Positions 8,861 through 17,704 are shown, numbered from the stretch's first letter. The stretch is 64,000 nt of DNA from Roseivivax sp. GX 12232 (GCF_021272185.1 NZ_JAJSEC010000002.1:1-64000), one strand, 5' to 3'. Translations and numbers: made by a program. The notes: a model not told the origin generated them from the letters alone.

Positions 8861-8889
8861 GACATAGCGCGGTTAGCGCTAACGGTAAA
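8861..8889 (-). promoter_or_regulatory. edd promoter with LacI-family operator
   Basis: On the minus strand TTTACC (8884-8889) and TATGTC (8861-8866) are separated by 17 bp. The spacer holds the perfect 12-bp palindrome GTTAGCGCTAAC (8872-8883), the typical centre of LacI-family operators. Binding there would block RNA polymerase, so edd-eda is probably repressed in the absence of gluconate or glucose metabolites. No LacI-family gene lies in the window. Confidence 0.62.
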
Positions 8890-9055
8890 GCCCTGTTCGG
8901 TGGTCTCATCGGGGCGCGCGCGCCCTCTGTGGCGGGCGTGTCGGCGGCAGGGCGCGCGGGGCCGGGCAGGGCGGTCGGAGAGGCCCGCGCGGGGGCCGCC
9001 GCGCACCCCACTTCCCGGGCTTTCCGCGGCGCGCGGAAGCCAGTATGAGGGCGCC

Positions 9056-10258
9056 ATGACATCGCCTTCCTCCGACATGCCGACCCTGCGCATGAAGCCC
9101 AAATCCAACGCCCGCGCGATCCGCCGGGGGTTCCCTTGGGTGTTTTCCAACGAGCTTGTCCTCGACCGCCGCGCCAAGGCGCTGGCCCCGGGCACCATCG
9201 CCCGGCTCGAGGATGCCGACCGCAAGCCCATGGGCCTCGTCGGCTTCACGCCCGCCTCGAAGATCGCCGCGCGGATGCTCGACCGCGACGCCGAGGCCGA
9301 GATCGGCCCCGACTGGCTGCGCGCGCGGCTGGCGCGGGCGCTGGCGCATCGCGAGACACTTTATGACGCGCCTTATTACCGGCTGGTCCATGCCGAGGCC
9401 GACGGGCTGCCGGGCGTGATCATCGACCGTTTCGGCGACCTCGCGGTCATGCAGCCCAACGCCGCCTGGGCCGACCGGCTCTGCGACGAGATCGCTGCGG
9501 CGCTGCGCGAGGTGGCGGGCGTCACCACGGTCCTGAAGAACGCCGGCGGGCGCGGACGGCAACTCGAGGGGCTGGACGACGAGGACCGCGTGCTCTCTGG
9601 CACGGCGCCCGAGGCGCCGCTCACGGTCGAGATGAACGGCGCCAGCTACCTCGCCGATGTGACCGGCGGGCAGAAGACCGGGCTGTTCTTCGACCAGCGC
9701 CCGAACCACGCCTTTGCCCAACGGCTCGCCAAGGGCGCGCGGGTGCTCGACGTCTTCAGCCATGTCGGCGGCTTCGGGCTGGCGGCGCTGGCGGGCGGGG
9801 CGCAGTCGGCGCTGGCGGTCGACGGCTCGGCCCCGGCGCTGGAGCTCGCGACACGCGGGGCCGAGGCCATGGGTGCCGAGGCGCGCTTTGCCACCCGCAC
9901 GGGCGATGCCTTCGAGGTGCTGACCGCGCTTGGAGAGGAACAGGCGCGCTTCGAGCTGGTGATCTGCGATCCCCCGGCCTTCGCGCCTGCAAAACCCGCG
10001 CTCGAGGCGGGGCTGCGGGCCTATGAGCGCGTCGCGCGGCTCTCCGCACCCCTGGTGGCCGAGGGCGGCTACCTGGTTCTCTGCTCCTGCTCCCATGCGG
10101 CGGATCTGAGCGCCTTCCAAGGCGCCTGCCTGCGCGGCATCGGGCGCGCGGGGCGGCGGGCGCAGCTGATCCATACCGGCGGCGCCGGGCCGGACCATCC
10201 GCTCTTGCCGCAACTGGCCGAGAGCGGCTACCTCAAGGCGCTGTTCTTCCGGCTGTGA
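9056..10258 (+). CDS. RlmI-like class I SAM-dependent rRNA methyltransferase
   Basis: A 400-aa PUA-EEHEAD-Rossmann protein of the RlmI/YccW family, which methylates cytosine C5 in 23S rRNA. The N-terminal PUA-like part begins around [12 protein letters not shown] and includes [14 protein letters not shown]. The methyltransferase part has [15 protein letters not shown], the SAM loop [16 protein letters not shown], and the catalytic-loop motif ICDPPAFAP. The ATG at 9056 gives the family N-terminus. The stop codon overlaps the GTG start of the PIN gene (GTGA), so the pair is coupled. The exact modified base is inferred from the family only. Confidence 0.88.
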   Translation: MTSPSSDMPTLRMKPKSNARAIRRGFPWVFSNELVLDRRAKALAPGTIARLEDADRKPMGLVGFTPASKIAARMLDRDAEAEIGPDWLRARLARALAHRETLYDAPYYRLVHAEADGLPGVIIDRFGDLAVMQPNAAWADRLCDEIAAALREVAGVTTVLKNAGGRGRQLEGLDDEDRVLSGTAPEAPLTVEMNGASYLADVTGGQKTGLFFDQRPNHAFAQRLAKGARVLDVFSHVGGFGLAALAGGAQSALAVDGSAPALELATRGAEAMGAEARFATRTGDAFEVLTALGEEQARFELVICDPPAFAPAKPALEAGLRAYERVARLSAPLVAEGGYLVLCSCSHAADLSAFQGACLRGIGRAGRRAQLIHTGGAGPDHPLLPQLAESGYLKALFFRL

Positions 10259-10812
10259 AGGTCCTGATCGACACCAACGTCCTGTACCCCACGGTGCTGC
10301 GCGAGGTGGTGCTGGGGGTGGCGGGGACCGGCGCCTTCCGGCCGCTCTGGTCGGCGCGCATCCTCGAGGAATGGGCCCGGGCGGCGCGCAAGATCGGCCC
10401 CGACGGCGAGGCCCAGGCCCGGGCCGAGATCGCCGCGCTTTCCGCCGATTGGCCGGGCCGCGAGGTCGCCGTGCCCGAGGCGCTGGCCGCGCGGCTCTGG
10501 CTGCCGGACCCGGCGGATGTGCATGTGCTGGCGGCCGCAATCGCGGGTTCGGCGGATGTCATCCTGACCCTCAACGCCAAGGATTTCCCGCGCGGCACCC
10601 TGGCCGAGGAGGGCCTGTCGCGCGCCGATCCCGACAGCTTCCTGCTGGGGCATTTCAAGGCCGACCCCGAGGCCGTCGCCCGCGCCGCGGAGGCGGTCCT
10701 GGCCGAGGCCCGGCGGCTCTCGGATTCCGGCTGGCGGATGCGCCCGCTTCTGAAGAAGGCCGGGCTGCCGCGGCTCGGCAAGGCGCTTGCCGCGCATCTC
10801 GGCGACGGCTGA
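10255..10812 (+). CDS. PIN domain protein coupled to rRNA methyltransferase
   Basis: A 185-aa PIN-fold protein with a GTG start inside the stop of the preceding methyltransferase gene. The N-terminus [11 protein letters not shown] has the first PIN aspartate. A central DPADVHVLAAAI and the DVILTLNAKDFP segment supply the other acidic residues, so the Mg-dependent RNase site looks intact. The last ~60 residues form a basic helical tail ending in GLPRLGKALAAHL. No antitoxin gene is adjacent on either side, unlike VapBC systems. A housekeeping RNase linked to rRNA maturation is one reading; this is inference. Confidence 0.82.
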   Translation: MKVLIDTNVLYPTVLREVVLGVAGTGAFRPLWSARILEEWARAARKIGPDGEAQARAEIAALSADWPGREVAVPEALAARLWLPDPADVHVLAAAIAGSADVILTLNAKDFPRGTLAEEGLSRADPDSFLLGHFKADPEAVARAAEAVLAEARRLSDSGWRMRPLLKKAGLPRLGKALAAHLGDG

Positions 10813-10890
10813 GCCTTGAACCCCGGGGGGCACGCTGCTAGCTGCCTGCGGGTCCGAGGCTTTTCATCGGTCTTTCAGGAGGCTCCGGCG

Positions 10891-11976
10891 GTGAGCGACG
10901 CGCCCAGGCTCGAGATCCGCAATCTGACCCGCCGCTTCGAGGGGAAGACGGTGGTCGACGACGTCTCGCTGCGCATCGCGCCGGGCGAGGTGACCTGCCT
11001 GCTCGGCCCCTCGGGCTGCGGCAAGTCGACGACGCTGCGGATCATCGCCGGCGTCGACATGCAGGATTCGGGCGAGATTTACGTCGACGGGCAGCTCATC
11101 TGCGATACGATCTACCGGCTGCCGCCCGAGCGGCGCTCGATCGGGCTGATGTTCCAGGACTTCGCGCTGTTCCCGCATCTCTCGGTGGCGCAGAACGTGG
11201 CCTTCGGGCTCAGCGGCTCGCGCGAGGCCAACCGCGCCCGCGTCGAGCAACTGCTCGACCGGGTGGGGCTGCTGCATTACCTCGAGGCCTTCCCGCACGA
11301 GCTTTCGGGCGGCGAACAGCAGCGCGTGGCGCTGGCCCGGGCGCTGGCGCCGCGGCCGCGGGTGATGCTCATGGACGAGCCTTTCTCGGGGCTCGACAAC
11401 CGCCTGCGCGACGGCATCCGCGACGAGACCCTGGCGCTTCTGAAGGAAGAGGGCACCAGCGTCCTCCTGGTCACCCATGAGCCCGAAGAGGCCATGCGCA
11501 TGGCCGACGAGATTGCGCTGATGCGCGCGGGCCGGATCGTGCAGCAGGGCGCGCCCTACAACATCTACAACGCCCCCGCCGACAAGGCCGCCGTGGCCTT
11601 CTTCTCGGACATCAACGTGCTCTCCGGCACGGTGCAGGGGGCGCTGACCGACACGCCCTTCGGGCAGTTCCTGGCCCCCGGCGTGCCCGACGGCGGCCGG
11701 GTGGAGATCGTCTTCCGCCCGCAGCATGTCGCCATCGACTTCGACCGCCAGGGCCGGGGCCCGAACCCGACCTCGATGCAGGGCACGCCCGCGCGCGGGC
11801 TGGTCGAACGGGCGCGCTTCATGGGCTCGGAGAGCCTCGTGGAGTTCCGCATGGACCACGACAAGGAGGTGCTGCGCGCCACGGTGCCCAATGTCTTCCT
11901 GCCGAAACCCGGCACGCCGATGTGGCTTTCGGTGCGGCGCGACCGCTGCTTCGTCTTTCCCGCCCAGGACGGATGA
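10891..11976 (+). CDS. ABC transporter ATP-binding protein, FbpC/PotA type
   Basis: A 361-aa ATPase subunit of an importer of the ferric-iron/polyamine/spermidine type. Walker A is GPSGCGKST (about 39-47), the signature LSGGEQQR near 137, Walker B VMLMDEPF near 158, and the switch His sits in LLVTHEPEEA. A C-terminal TOBE-like regulatory domain follows (about 245-361). The GTG start at 10891 is chosen because AGGAGG lies 8 bp upstream and the product then starts at the conserved beta strand; a longer frame from 10816 lacks a ribosome site. No permease or binding protein is adjacent, so this is an orphan ATPase within the window. Substrate not assignable. Confidence 0.88.
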   Translation: MSDAPRLEIRNLTRRFEGKTVVDDVSLRIAPGEVTCLLGPSGCGKSTTLRIIAGVDMQDSGEIYVDGQLICDTIYRLPPERRSIGLMFQDFALFPHLSVAQNVAFGLSGSREANRARVEQLLDRVGLLHYLEAFPHELSGGEQQRVALARALAPRPRVMLMDEPFSGLDNRLRDGIRDETLALLKEEGTSVLLVTHEPEEAMRMADEIALMRAGRIVQQGAPYNIYNAPADKAAVAFFSDINVLSGTVQGALTDTPFGQFLAPGVPDGGRVEIVFRPQHVAIDFDRQGRGPNPTSMQGTPARGLVERARFMGSESLVEFRMDHDKEVLRATVPNVFLPKPGTPMWLSVRRDRCFVFPAQDG

Positions 11977-11996
11977 ACCGGGCAGTCGAGAAATGC

Positions 11997-12026
11997 GCTT
12001 GACGCCAAGTCAGCATATTTTTCTCA
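11997..12026 (+). terminator. Probable terminator of the ABC ATPase gene
   Basis: Short stem GCT(T)GAC-GCCAA-GTCAGC with one bulged base, followed by ATATTTTTCTC and a second T-run. It lies 20 bp after the stop codon in an AT-rich patch that stands out from the GC-rich surroundings. A wider inverted repeat, CGCCAAGT (12003-12010) with ACTTGGCG (12039-12046), overlaps it. The rest of the gap to 12172 shows nothing clear. Confidence 0.45.
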
Positions 12027-12172
12027 TCTTTTTTAGAAACTTGGCGGCCAGGTCGTCCGTGACTACGCGCGGGACGTCCGGTGGGCCCCTATGGGGATGG
12101 TTATCTGTGCTTCGTTTGGCGAGTGCTCCGCCGGACGTTCCACGGTCTTGGCCCGGCGCCGCACGGGGCCGG

Positions 12173-12841
12173 TCAGCCTGTGTCGAGGGCGTGGAAATCC
12201 TCGAGCCGCTTGCCCGGCTCGTCGACGAAAAGCCCCGCGATCGGGGTCAGCGTCGCCACCCGGTCGATGCGGAAGGTGTCGAAGGCCTCGGCGCCCTCGT
12301 CCCAGACCACCGCCGTCCAGATCCGCCCCCAGTAGTCCAAGTGCAGCGGCCGCACGTCGCGCCGCCGGGGATCGTCGCTCAGGGTGATGCGCAGCTTCTG
12401 CCGCGCGCGGATCGCCTTGCGGAAAGCCGGCATGTGCCGGAAGCCTGCGGCGGCCTCGGCAAAAGGGTAGGTGGCGAAGCCGAAGCGTTGCGCGGCCATG
12501 CCGGTGTCCTCGGGCAGCACCGCCTCGATCTTGCGCGAGAGCCCCTGCGCGGCCTCGGAGATCTCGTCCATCTCGGCAGCCCCCACGGCGGCGAGCCCGA
12601 GGTGCAGCGCCTCCATCTCGGCATCGGTGAGGTTCAGGGGCGGCAGGGTGGTCATCGCCCGGGCGGCATAGCCGCGCCCGCGCTCGCCCTCGACGGGCAC
12701 GCCCGAGGCGGCGAGCGTCTCCATGTCGCGATAGACCGTGCGCAGCGACACGCCCAGCTCGCGGGCGAGGTCCTCGGCGCGGTGCAGCCGCCCGTCCTTC
12801 AGGCGGGTCATCAGGGCATAGAGTCGGTCGGCGCGGGGCAT
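12173..12841 (-). CDS. HTH (DeoR-type) and WYL domain transcriptional regulator
   Basis: A 222-aa YafY-like regulator. The N-terminal winged helix (about 1-60) includes MPRADRLYALMTRLKDG and VSLRTVYRDMETLAASG. The C-terminal WYL part carries VRPLHLDYWGRIWTAVVWDEG and FRIDRVATL, where WYL domains bind ligands or nucleic acid. ATG start, normal length. It faces the tat operon divergently across 213 bp. Three TGACA pentamers just upstream of its start (12882, 12889, 12900) are candidate autoregulatory sites. Target genes unknown. Confidence 0.88.
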   Translation of the reverse strand: MPRADRLYALMTRLKDGRLHRAEDLARELGVSLRTVYRDMETLAASGVPVEGERGRGYAARAMTTLPPLNLTDAEMEALHLGLAAVGAAEMDEISEAAQGLSRKIEAVLPEDTGMAAQRFGFATYPFAEAAAGFRHMPAFRKAIRARQKLRITLSDDPRRRDVRPLHLDYWGRIWTAVVWDEGAEAFDTFRIDRVATLTPIAGLFVDEPGKRLEDFHALDTG

Positions 12842-13054
12842 GGTGATTCCGGGGCTTTGACGGCAGGTTTTGCCAAAAAACTGACAACTGACAGATTAAT
12901 GACAAAGAAAGCGACAAATCCACCCCCTCGGGCGGGTGATTTCCCCGCATTGGCGCTTTCGTGAGGGCCCGCGAGACGTTATTCCGGGGGCCGGTATTCT
13001 GACCGGGGACGGGCTGCGACGGAGCCCGCGCCGGACCTTTGGGAGACGTGAACC

Positions 13055-13273
13055 ATGCTCAACAACATCGGCCTGCCGGGCCTCCTGCTGATCGCCGTCG
13101 TCGTGCTCGTCCTGTTCGGGCGCGGCAAGATCTCGAGCCTGATGGGCGAGGTCGGCAAGGGCATCACCGCCTTCAAGAAAGGCGTGAAGGACGGCTCTGA
13201 AGAGCTCGAGAAGGACGACGAGGCCGAGGGCGCGCGCGACGTGACGCCCGAGGAAGAGAAAGACAAAGCCTGA
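13055..13273 (+). CDS. tatA: Sec-independent translocase subunit TatA
   Basis: Forms the size-variable pore of the twin-arginine translocase in the inner membrane, exporting folded proteins. The 72-aa protein has one N-terminal membrane helix (about 7-20), the FGRGK hinge, an amphipathic helix ([20 protein letters not shown]) and an acidic tail. ATG start with a GGGAGAC ribosome site. First gene of tatA-tatB-tatC, 11 bp before tatB. Confidence 0.96.
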   Translation: MLNNIGLPGLLLIAVVVLVLFGRGKISSLMGEVGKGITAFKKGVKDGSEELEKDDEAEGARDVTPEEEKDKA

Positions 13274-13284
13274 GGCGCCCCTGA

Positions 13285-13749
13285 ATGTTCGACCTCGGCT
13301 GGACCGAGCTACTGGTCATCGGGATCGTCGCGCTTATCGTCGTCGGCCCGAAGGACCTGCCGGTGCTCTTTCGCAACGTCGGCCGCTTCGTCGGCAAGGC
13401 CAAGGGCATGGCCCGCGAGTTCTCGCGCGCCATGAACGACGCCGCCGACGAGTCGGGCATGCGCGACGTGCAGAAAACATTCAAATCCGCGACCAACCCG
13501 ATGTCCTCGGCGATGGACGGGGTCAAGGACGCCGCCAAGGACCTGACCTCCTTCAAGGAGGGCGGCACCTCCAAGACCGCCAAGACCTCGGAGGCGCAGA
13601 AGCCCGAGAAGGACGCCGCGCGCCGCAAGATCGAGGCCGCCTCGGCCCGCAAGGCCGCCGAGCGCAAGGCCCGCGAGGCCGACGAAGCCCGCAGCCGCGC
13701 CGACGAGCTGGAACGTGACCTCGCCTCGGACGAAGGAGACAAGGCGTGA
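13285..13749 (+). CDS. tatB: Sec-independent translocase subunit TatB
   Basis: Works with TatC as the receptor for twin-arginine signal peptides. The 154-aa protein starts [19 protein letters not shown], the TatB-type membrane helix with conserved Glu8, followed by the VGPKDLP hinge, an amphipathic helix and a long charged tail rich in Lys, Ala and Glu (about 85-150) likely to be coiled coil. The tatC start codon overlaps its stop (GTGA). Confidence 0.95.
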   Translation: MFDLGWTELLVIGIVALIVVGPKDLPVLFRNVGRFVGKAKGMAREFSRAMNDAADESGMRDVQKTFKSATNPMSSAMDGVKDAAKDLTSFKEGGTSKTAKTSEAQKPEKDAARRKIEAASARKAAERKAREADEARSRADELERDLASDEGDKA

Positions 13750-14633
13750 GCGTCGAGGACGAGATCGAGGACAGCTCCGCCCCGCTGATCGAGCATCTGG
13801 CGGAGCTGCGGAACCGGCTGATCCACTCGGTGGTGGCCTTCATCATCGGCATGGTGATCTGCTTCACCGTGGCGACGCCGATCTTCAACTTCCTGACCGC
13901 GCCGCTCTGCCAGGTGCTCTCGGAGCGCGGGCAGAACTGCGACCTAATCTTCATCAGCCCGCAGGAAGGCTTCTTCGTGGCGATCAAGGTGTCGCTGCTG
14001 GGCGGCTTCATCCTGGCCTTTCCCTATATCGCCAACCAGATGTGGCGCTTCGTGGCGCCGGGGCTCTACAAGTCCGAAAAGGGCGCCTTCCTGCCCTTCC
14101 TCGTGGCCTCGCCCTTCATGTTCTTCCTGGGCGCCTCCTTCGCCTTCTACGTGGTCACGCCGCTGGCCTATGACTTCTTCCTGGGCTTCCAGCAGTTCGG
14201 CAACGACGGCGAGGCGGTGGTCGGCGAAGAGGTGAACCAGGGCCTCTCGGTGGTCTTCCAGGGCTCGGCGCAGGAATATCTGAACCTGACCATCAAGTTC
14301 ATCGTGGCCTTCGGCCTCTGCTTCCAGCTGCCGGTGCTGCTGACGCTCATGGGCAAGGCCGGGCTGGTCTCGGCCAAGGGGCTCGGCAACGTCCGCAAAT
14401 ACGCGGTGGTGGCAATCCTGGTGCTGGCCGCGCTGGTGACGCCGCCGGACGTGATTACCCAGGTGATCCTCTTCGTGGTGGTCTACGGCCTCTACGAGAT
14501 CTCGATCTTCCTGGTGGCCCGGGTGGAGCGCAAGCGCATCGCCGAGCTGAAGGCCCAGGGTCTCTGGTTCGAGGACGACGAGGAAGAGGAAGACTTCGAC
14601 GCCGCGGATGACGACGGGGATGCGCGGAAGTGA
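13746..14633 (+). CDS. tatC: Sec-independent translocase subunit TatC
   Basis: A 295-aa six-helix membrane protein that binds twin-arginine signal peptides. The family N-terminal signature [16 protein letters not shown] is present (about 14-29), and the periplasmic loop holds FISPQEGFF. An extra segment after FLGFQQFG (about 155-185) and a strongly acidic C-terminal tail ([14 protein letters not shown]) are visible. The GTG start overlaps the tatB stop, and its own stop overlaps the GTG of the next gene, so all four genes from tatA onward form one transcript. Confidence 0.96.
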   Translation: MSVEDEIEDSSAPLIEHLAELRNRLIHSVVAFIIGMVICFTVATPIFNFLTAPLCQVLSERGQNCDLIFISPQEGFFVAIKVSLLGGFILAFPYIANQMWRFVAPGLYKSEKGAFLPFLVASPFMFFLGASFAFYVVTPLAYDFFLGFQQFGNDGEAVVGEEVNQGLSVVFQGSAQEYLNLTIKFIVAFGLCFQLPVLLTLMGKAGLVSAKGLGNVRKYAVVAILVLAALVTPPDVITQVILFVVVYGLYEISIFLVARVERKRIAELKAQGLWFEDDEEEEDFDAADDDGDARK

Positions 14634-15472
14634 CCGATGAGGCCGTGACGCGCATCGCCGCCGCGCTCGAGCGGATGGCCCCGGCGCCGCTCGAGACGCC
14701 GGATTTCGACGGCGCCGAGGCTTTCGTCTGGCATGTCTCGCCGGACCGGCTCGACCCGGTGGCCCAGGTGAACCGGGTCGAGATCGACCTGCTCCTGGGC
14801 CTCGACCGGACCCGCGACACGCTTCTGCGCAACACCCGGCAGTTCGCCCAGGGGCTCTCGGCCAACAACGCGCTCCTCTGGGGCGCGCGGGGTATGGGCA
14901 AGAGCTCCATCGTGAAGGCCGTGCATGCGGCGATCCGGGCCGAGGGGCACGATCTGAAGATCGTCGAGCTGCACCGCGAGGACCTGCCCAGCGTGGCGCG
15001 GCTCCTGGGGCACCTGCGCGGCGCGCCCTACCGCTTCCTGCTGTTCTGCGACGACCTGTCGTTCAGCCATGACGACGAGCATTACAAATCGCTGAAGGCG
15101 GTGCTCGACGGCGGCATCGAGGGCCGGCCCGAAAACGTGCTGTTCTACGCCACCTCGAACCGCCGCCACCTGATGCCGCGCGACATGATCGAGAACGAGC
15201 GTTCGAGCGCCATCAACCCCTCCGAGGCGGTGGAGGAGAAGGTCTCGCTCTCCGACCGTTTCGGGCTCTGGCTGGGCTTCCACCCCTGCAGCCAGGACGA
15301 ATACCTCGAGATGATCCGCGGCTACTGCCGGGCCTATCGCGTGCCTTTCGAGGAAGAGGCGCTGCGCGCCGAGGCGATCGAATGGCAGGCCACGCGCGGC
15401 GCGCGCTCCGGCCGGGTTGCCTGGCAGTTCTTCACCGACCTCGCCGGCCGCGCCGGGATCTCCGTCGGCTGA
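14630..15472 (+). CDS. ATP-binding protein, DUF815 family
   Basis: A 280-aa AAA-type P-loop protein of the DUF815 family, function unknown. Walker A is WGARGMGKSS (about 84-93), Walker B is FLLFCDDLSFS, and a sensor segment reads VLFYATSNRRHLMP. The C-terminus (GARSGRVAWQFFTDLAGR) matches the family end. The GTG start overlaps the tatC stop (GTGA). Linkage to tatABC suggests co-expression but gives no evidence of a role in export. Confidence 0.9.
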   Translation: MTDEAVTRIAAALERMAPAPLETPDFDGAEAFVWHVSPDRLDPVAQVNRVEIDLLLGLDRTRDTLLRNTRQFAQGLSANNALLWGARGMGKSSIVKAVHAAIRAEGHDLKIVELHREDLPSVARLLGHLRGAPYRFLLFCDDLSFSHDDEHYKSLKAVLDGGIEGRPENVLFYATSNRRHLMPRDMIENERSSAINPSEAVEEKVSLSDRFGLWLGFHPCSQDEYLEMIRGYCRAYRVPFEEEALRAEAIEWQATRGARSGRVAWQFFTDLAGRAGISVG

Positions 15473-15795
15473 GGCGCGGCCCTTCGCGGAGGTGCTGGCG
15501 TCGCGGGGCTCTCGCGCTTTGCGGTCAATATCGGGAACCGGGGCCCGCACCAGAGCGCCTCGCTCGCGCTCGACAGAGCACGTGGTGGATGTCTTCCAGC
15601 AGCCGCAGAGGCGGCCTGACGCCCGGCAGGCGACCCCCATGGCCCAGCCAACTGACCGCTCCACCAGAGCGCCCAGCCCCCACCTTCAGCTTGGCAAAAA
15701 TACCTCGGGGGGTCCGGGGGGCTGGCCCCCCGGCCTCACCTCACATCCCCGCGCGACGGCCCGAAACAAAGCCCCCGCGCGAAAGGCCCAACAAC
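15473..15795. other. Convergent gap between the DUF815 gene and nlpD
   Basis: 323 bp between two convergent genes. No open frame with family-like sequence is seen. The only structured content is the A-rich core plus GC hairpin element at 15684-15733. The rest looks like ordinary spacer. Confidence 0.6.
15684..15733 (+). repeat. Dispersed core-plus-hairpin element, copy a
   Basis: Core CTTCAGCTTGGCAAAAATAC followed by CTCGGGG (15684-15710), then a nine-base hairpin CCGGGGGGC-TG-GCCCCCCGG (15714-15733). The same architecture recurs at five other places in this window. Located where two convergent genes end. Confidence 0.75.
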
Positions 15796-16980
15796 TCAGT
15801 TCAGATAAAGCCCCGGATCGACGGAATCGAACCCGTCGCGCACCTCGAAGTGCATCCGCGCCGGGTCGCCCGCGCGGACCTGGGCGATGGCCTGGCCGCG
15901 GCTGACCGCATCGCCCTTGGCGACCGAGACGCCGTCGATATGGGTGTAGACGGTCAGGATGTTGTCGGGATGCTTGATCACCAGGATCGGGATCCCGTCG
16001 GTGTTGGTGGTGATCGCCGCGACGGTGCCGCTGGCGGCGGCGCGGACCGGCGTGCCGGCGGGGGCGGCGATGTCGATGCCGTCATTGGTGCCGGGCGCGT
16101 ATTCGCGGATGATCGTGCCGTCGACGGGCATCCGGAAGGCGGCGTCGGAGCTTTGCGACGCGCTGACCTCGCCCACGTCCGGCGCGGGCGTGGCGGCGGC
16201 CTCTTCCTCGGCCGCGGCGGTCTCGGTCGGCGCGTCGGGCAGGGGCTGCGAGGCCGAGGGCGGCGTCGGCGTGGGCGAGCCCTGGCCCGGCTCGGTCACA
16301 TCCGAGGCCGACGCCGAGGCGCTGGCCTCGGCCTTGCCCGAAGCGGCGGCATTGGCGCCCACGGGGATCAGCAGGTACTGGCCTTCGCGCACGGCGTAAT
16401 TCTCGTCCAGCCCGTTCCATTCCGCCAGCGCGCGGGGGGTGACGTTGTAGAGCCGCGCGATGGTATAGGCGGTCTCCCCGCGCGAGACCTGGTGGCGCAC
16501 CGGCTCGATCCCGCCCGGGGCGGGGGCCAGGGTGCCGCTGGTGATCGGCGTGGGCGAGGCGGAATCGATGGCGTTGGAGGCCAGGACCGCGATGTCATTG
16601 GCCTCGCCCGCAGCGGGGCCTTCGGAGACCCGGCTCGGCAGGGCCACGACCTCGCCGCCGCGCAGCGGGTCGTTCGCGCCGATGCCGTTGTAGCGGGCCA
16701 GCGCACCGGCATCGACGCCGATGCGCTGCGCGAGGGTCGCCAGCGTGTCGCCCTGGCGGGCCACGGCGACCTGGTAGGTCGGATAGGAGATCACCCCGCG
16801 CGCATCGGGCTGCGGGCGGTCGGCGGTGGCATTGACCGCGGCCTCTGCGGTGCTCGAGGGCCCGGGGCGCAGGTCGAGGTCGATCGGCCCCTCCCCGCAG
16901 GCAGTCAGGGCCAGGAGGCTCCCGGTCATCAGCATGGTAAAACCTGCGCGTGCGCGGAGCGGGCGGGTCGCTTCGACCAT
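15796..16980 (-). CDS. LysM and degenerate M23 domain lipoprotein (NlpD/LppB-like)
   Basis: A 394-aa outer-membrane lipoprotein predicted to activate murein amidases at division. A lipobox LTAC puts the lipidated Cys at about residue 28. Two LysM domains follow (near QVAVARQGDTLATLAQR and RHQVSRGETAYTIARLYN), then a Pro/Ala/Ser linker and a C-terminal LytM/M23 domain. The usual first zinc ligand is replaced (NDGIDIAAP instead of an HxGxD form), as in E. coli NlpD, so it is probably non-catalytic. The ATG at 16980 is chosen over a TTG at 16995 because GAGGGAAG lies just upstream. It follows pcm after a 79-bp gap, so surE-pcm-nlpD is likely one unit. Confidence 0.88.
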   Translation of the reverse strand: MVEATRPLRARAGFTMLMTGSLLALTACGEGPIDLDLRPGPSSTAEAAVNATADRPQPDARGVISYPTYQVAVARQGDTLATLAQRIGVDAGALARYNGIGANDPLRGGEVVALPSRVSEGPAAGEANDIAVLASNAIDSASPTPITSGTLAPAPGGIEPVRHQVSRGETAYTIARLYNVTPRALAEWNGLDENYAVREGQYLLIPVGANAAASGKAEASASASASDVTEPGQGSPTPTPPSASQPLPDAPTETAAAEEEAAATPAPDVGEVSASQSSDAAFRMPVDGTIIREYAPGTNDGIDIAAPAGTPVRAAASGTVAAITTNTDGIPILVIKHPDNILTVYTHIDGVSVAKGDAVSRGQAIAQVRAGDPARMHFEVRDGFDSVDPGLYLN

Positions 16981-17059
16981 CTCGACTTCCCTCAACTTTC
17001 GCCGCCCCTTGTCTCCGGGGCGTGTGGTTCCTGTCCCGGCGTGCCCGTGTCGGCGCGCC

Positions 17060-17704
17060 CTAGCTGTCCTTTCCGAGCCCTTCGACCAGCGGCACGAAGC
17101 GCACGGGACGAAGCTCGTCGTATTCGAAGCCGGTCTCCGTGCGCGTCACACGGATCAGGCTCTGCACCGCGTCCGACTGCCCGACCGGCAGCACCATGAT
17201 ACCGCCGATCTTCAGCTGGGCCAAGAGCGGCCCCGGCGGGTCCTCGGCCGCGGCGGTCACGATTATGCGGTCGAAGGGCGCCTGGTCGGGCAGCCCGTGG
17301 CTGCCGTCGGCGGTGAAGGCGGTGATATTGGCGAGCCCCAGCGCCTCGAAGACCTCGCGGGCCTCGCGCACCAGCCGCATGTGGCGGTCGACGGTGTAGA
17401 TCCGCCGGGCGAGCTGACTGAGGATCGCCGCCTGGTAGCCCGAGCCGGTGCCCACCTCGAGCACCTTGTCGCGCTGGCTGACCTGCAGCGCCTGGGTCAT
17501 CAGCCCGACCACCGAGGGCTGCGAGATCGTCTGCCCGCAGGCGATCGGCAGGGGCATGTCCTCATAGGCGCGGTCGGGAAAGTAGTGGCGGATGAAGCGG
17601 CCCCGGTCGATGGTCTCCATCGCCTGCAGGACGCGCGCGTTGGTCACCCCGCGCGAGCGGAGCGCGAAGAGGAACTGCATCTTGCGTTCCGCCTCGTCGG
17701 TCAT
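17060..17704 (-). CDS. pcm: Protein-L-isoaspartate O-methyltransferase
   Basis: Uses SAM to methylate isoaspartyl residues so that damaged proteins can be repaired. The 214-aa length is standard. The SAM-binding motif [13 protein letters not shown] is near residues 82-94, and the family segments [18 protein letters not shown] and [14 protein letters not shown] are present. ATG start overlapping the surE stop (ATGA), so it is translationally coupled to surE, an arrangement common in proteobacteria. Confidence 0.96.
   Translation of the reverse strand: MTDEAERKMQFLFALRSRGVTNARVLQAMETIDRGRFIRHYFPDRAYEDMPLPIACGQTISQPSVVGLMTQALQVSQRDKVLEVGTGSGYQAAILSQLARRIYTVDRHMRLVREAREVFEALGLANITAFTADGSHGLPDQAPFDRIIVTAAAEDPPGPLLAQLKIGGIMVLPVGQSDAVQSLIRVTRTETGFEYDELRPVRFVPLVEGLGKDS

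Noticed and set aside
10255-10812. VapC toxin of a toxin-antitoxin pair
   Set aside because: No antitoxin-sized gene flanks it; the upstream partner is a full-length rRNA methyltransferase.
11999-12027. Promoter TTGACG in the gap after the ABC ATPase gene
   Set aside because: No matching -10 at 16-18 bp and both flanking genes end here; the sequence is better read as part of a terminator stem.
15811-15840. tRNA T-arm-like sequence (GGGTTCGATTCC on the minus strand)
   Set aside because: It encodes the conserved end of the NlpD-like M23 domain, and no acceptor or anticodon stem can be drawn around it.
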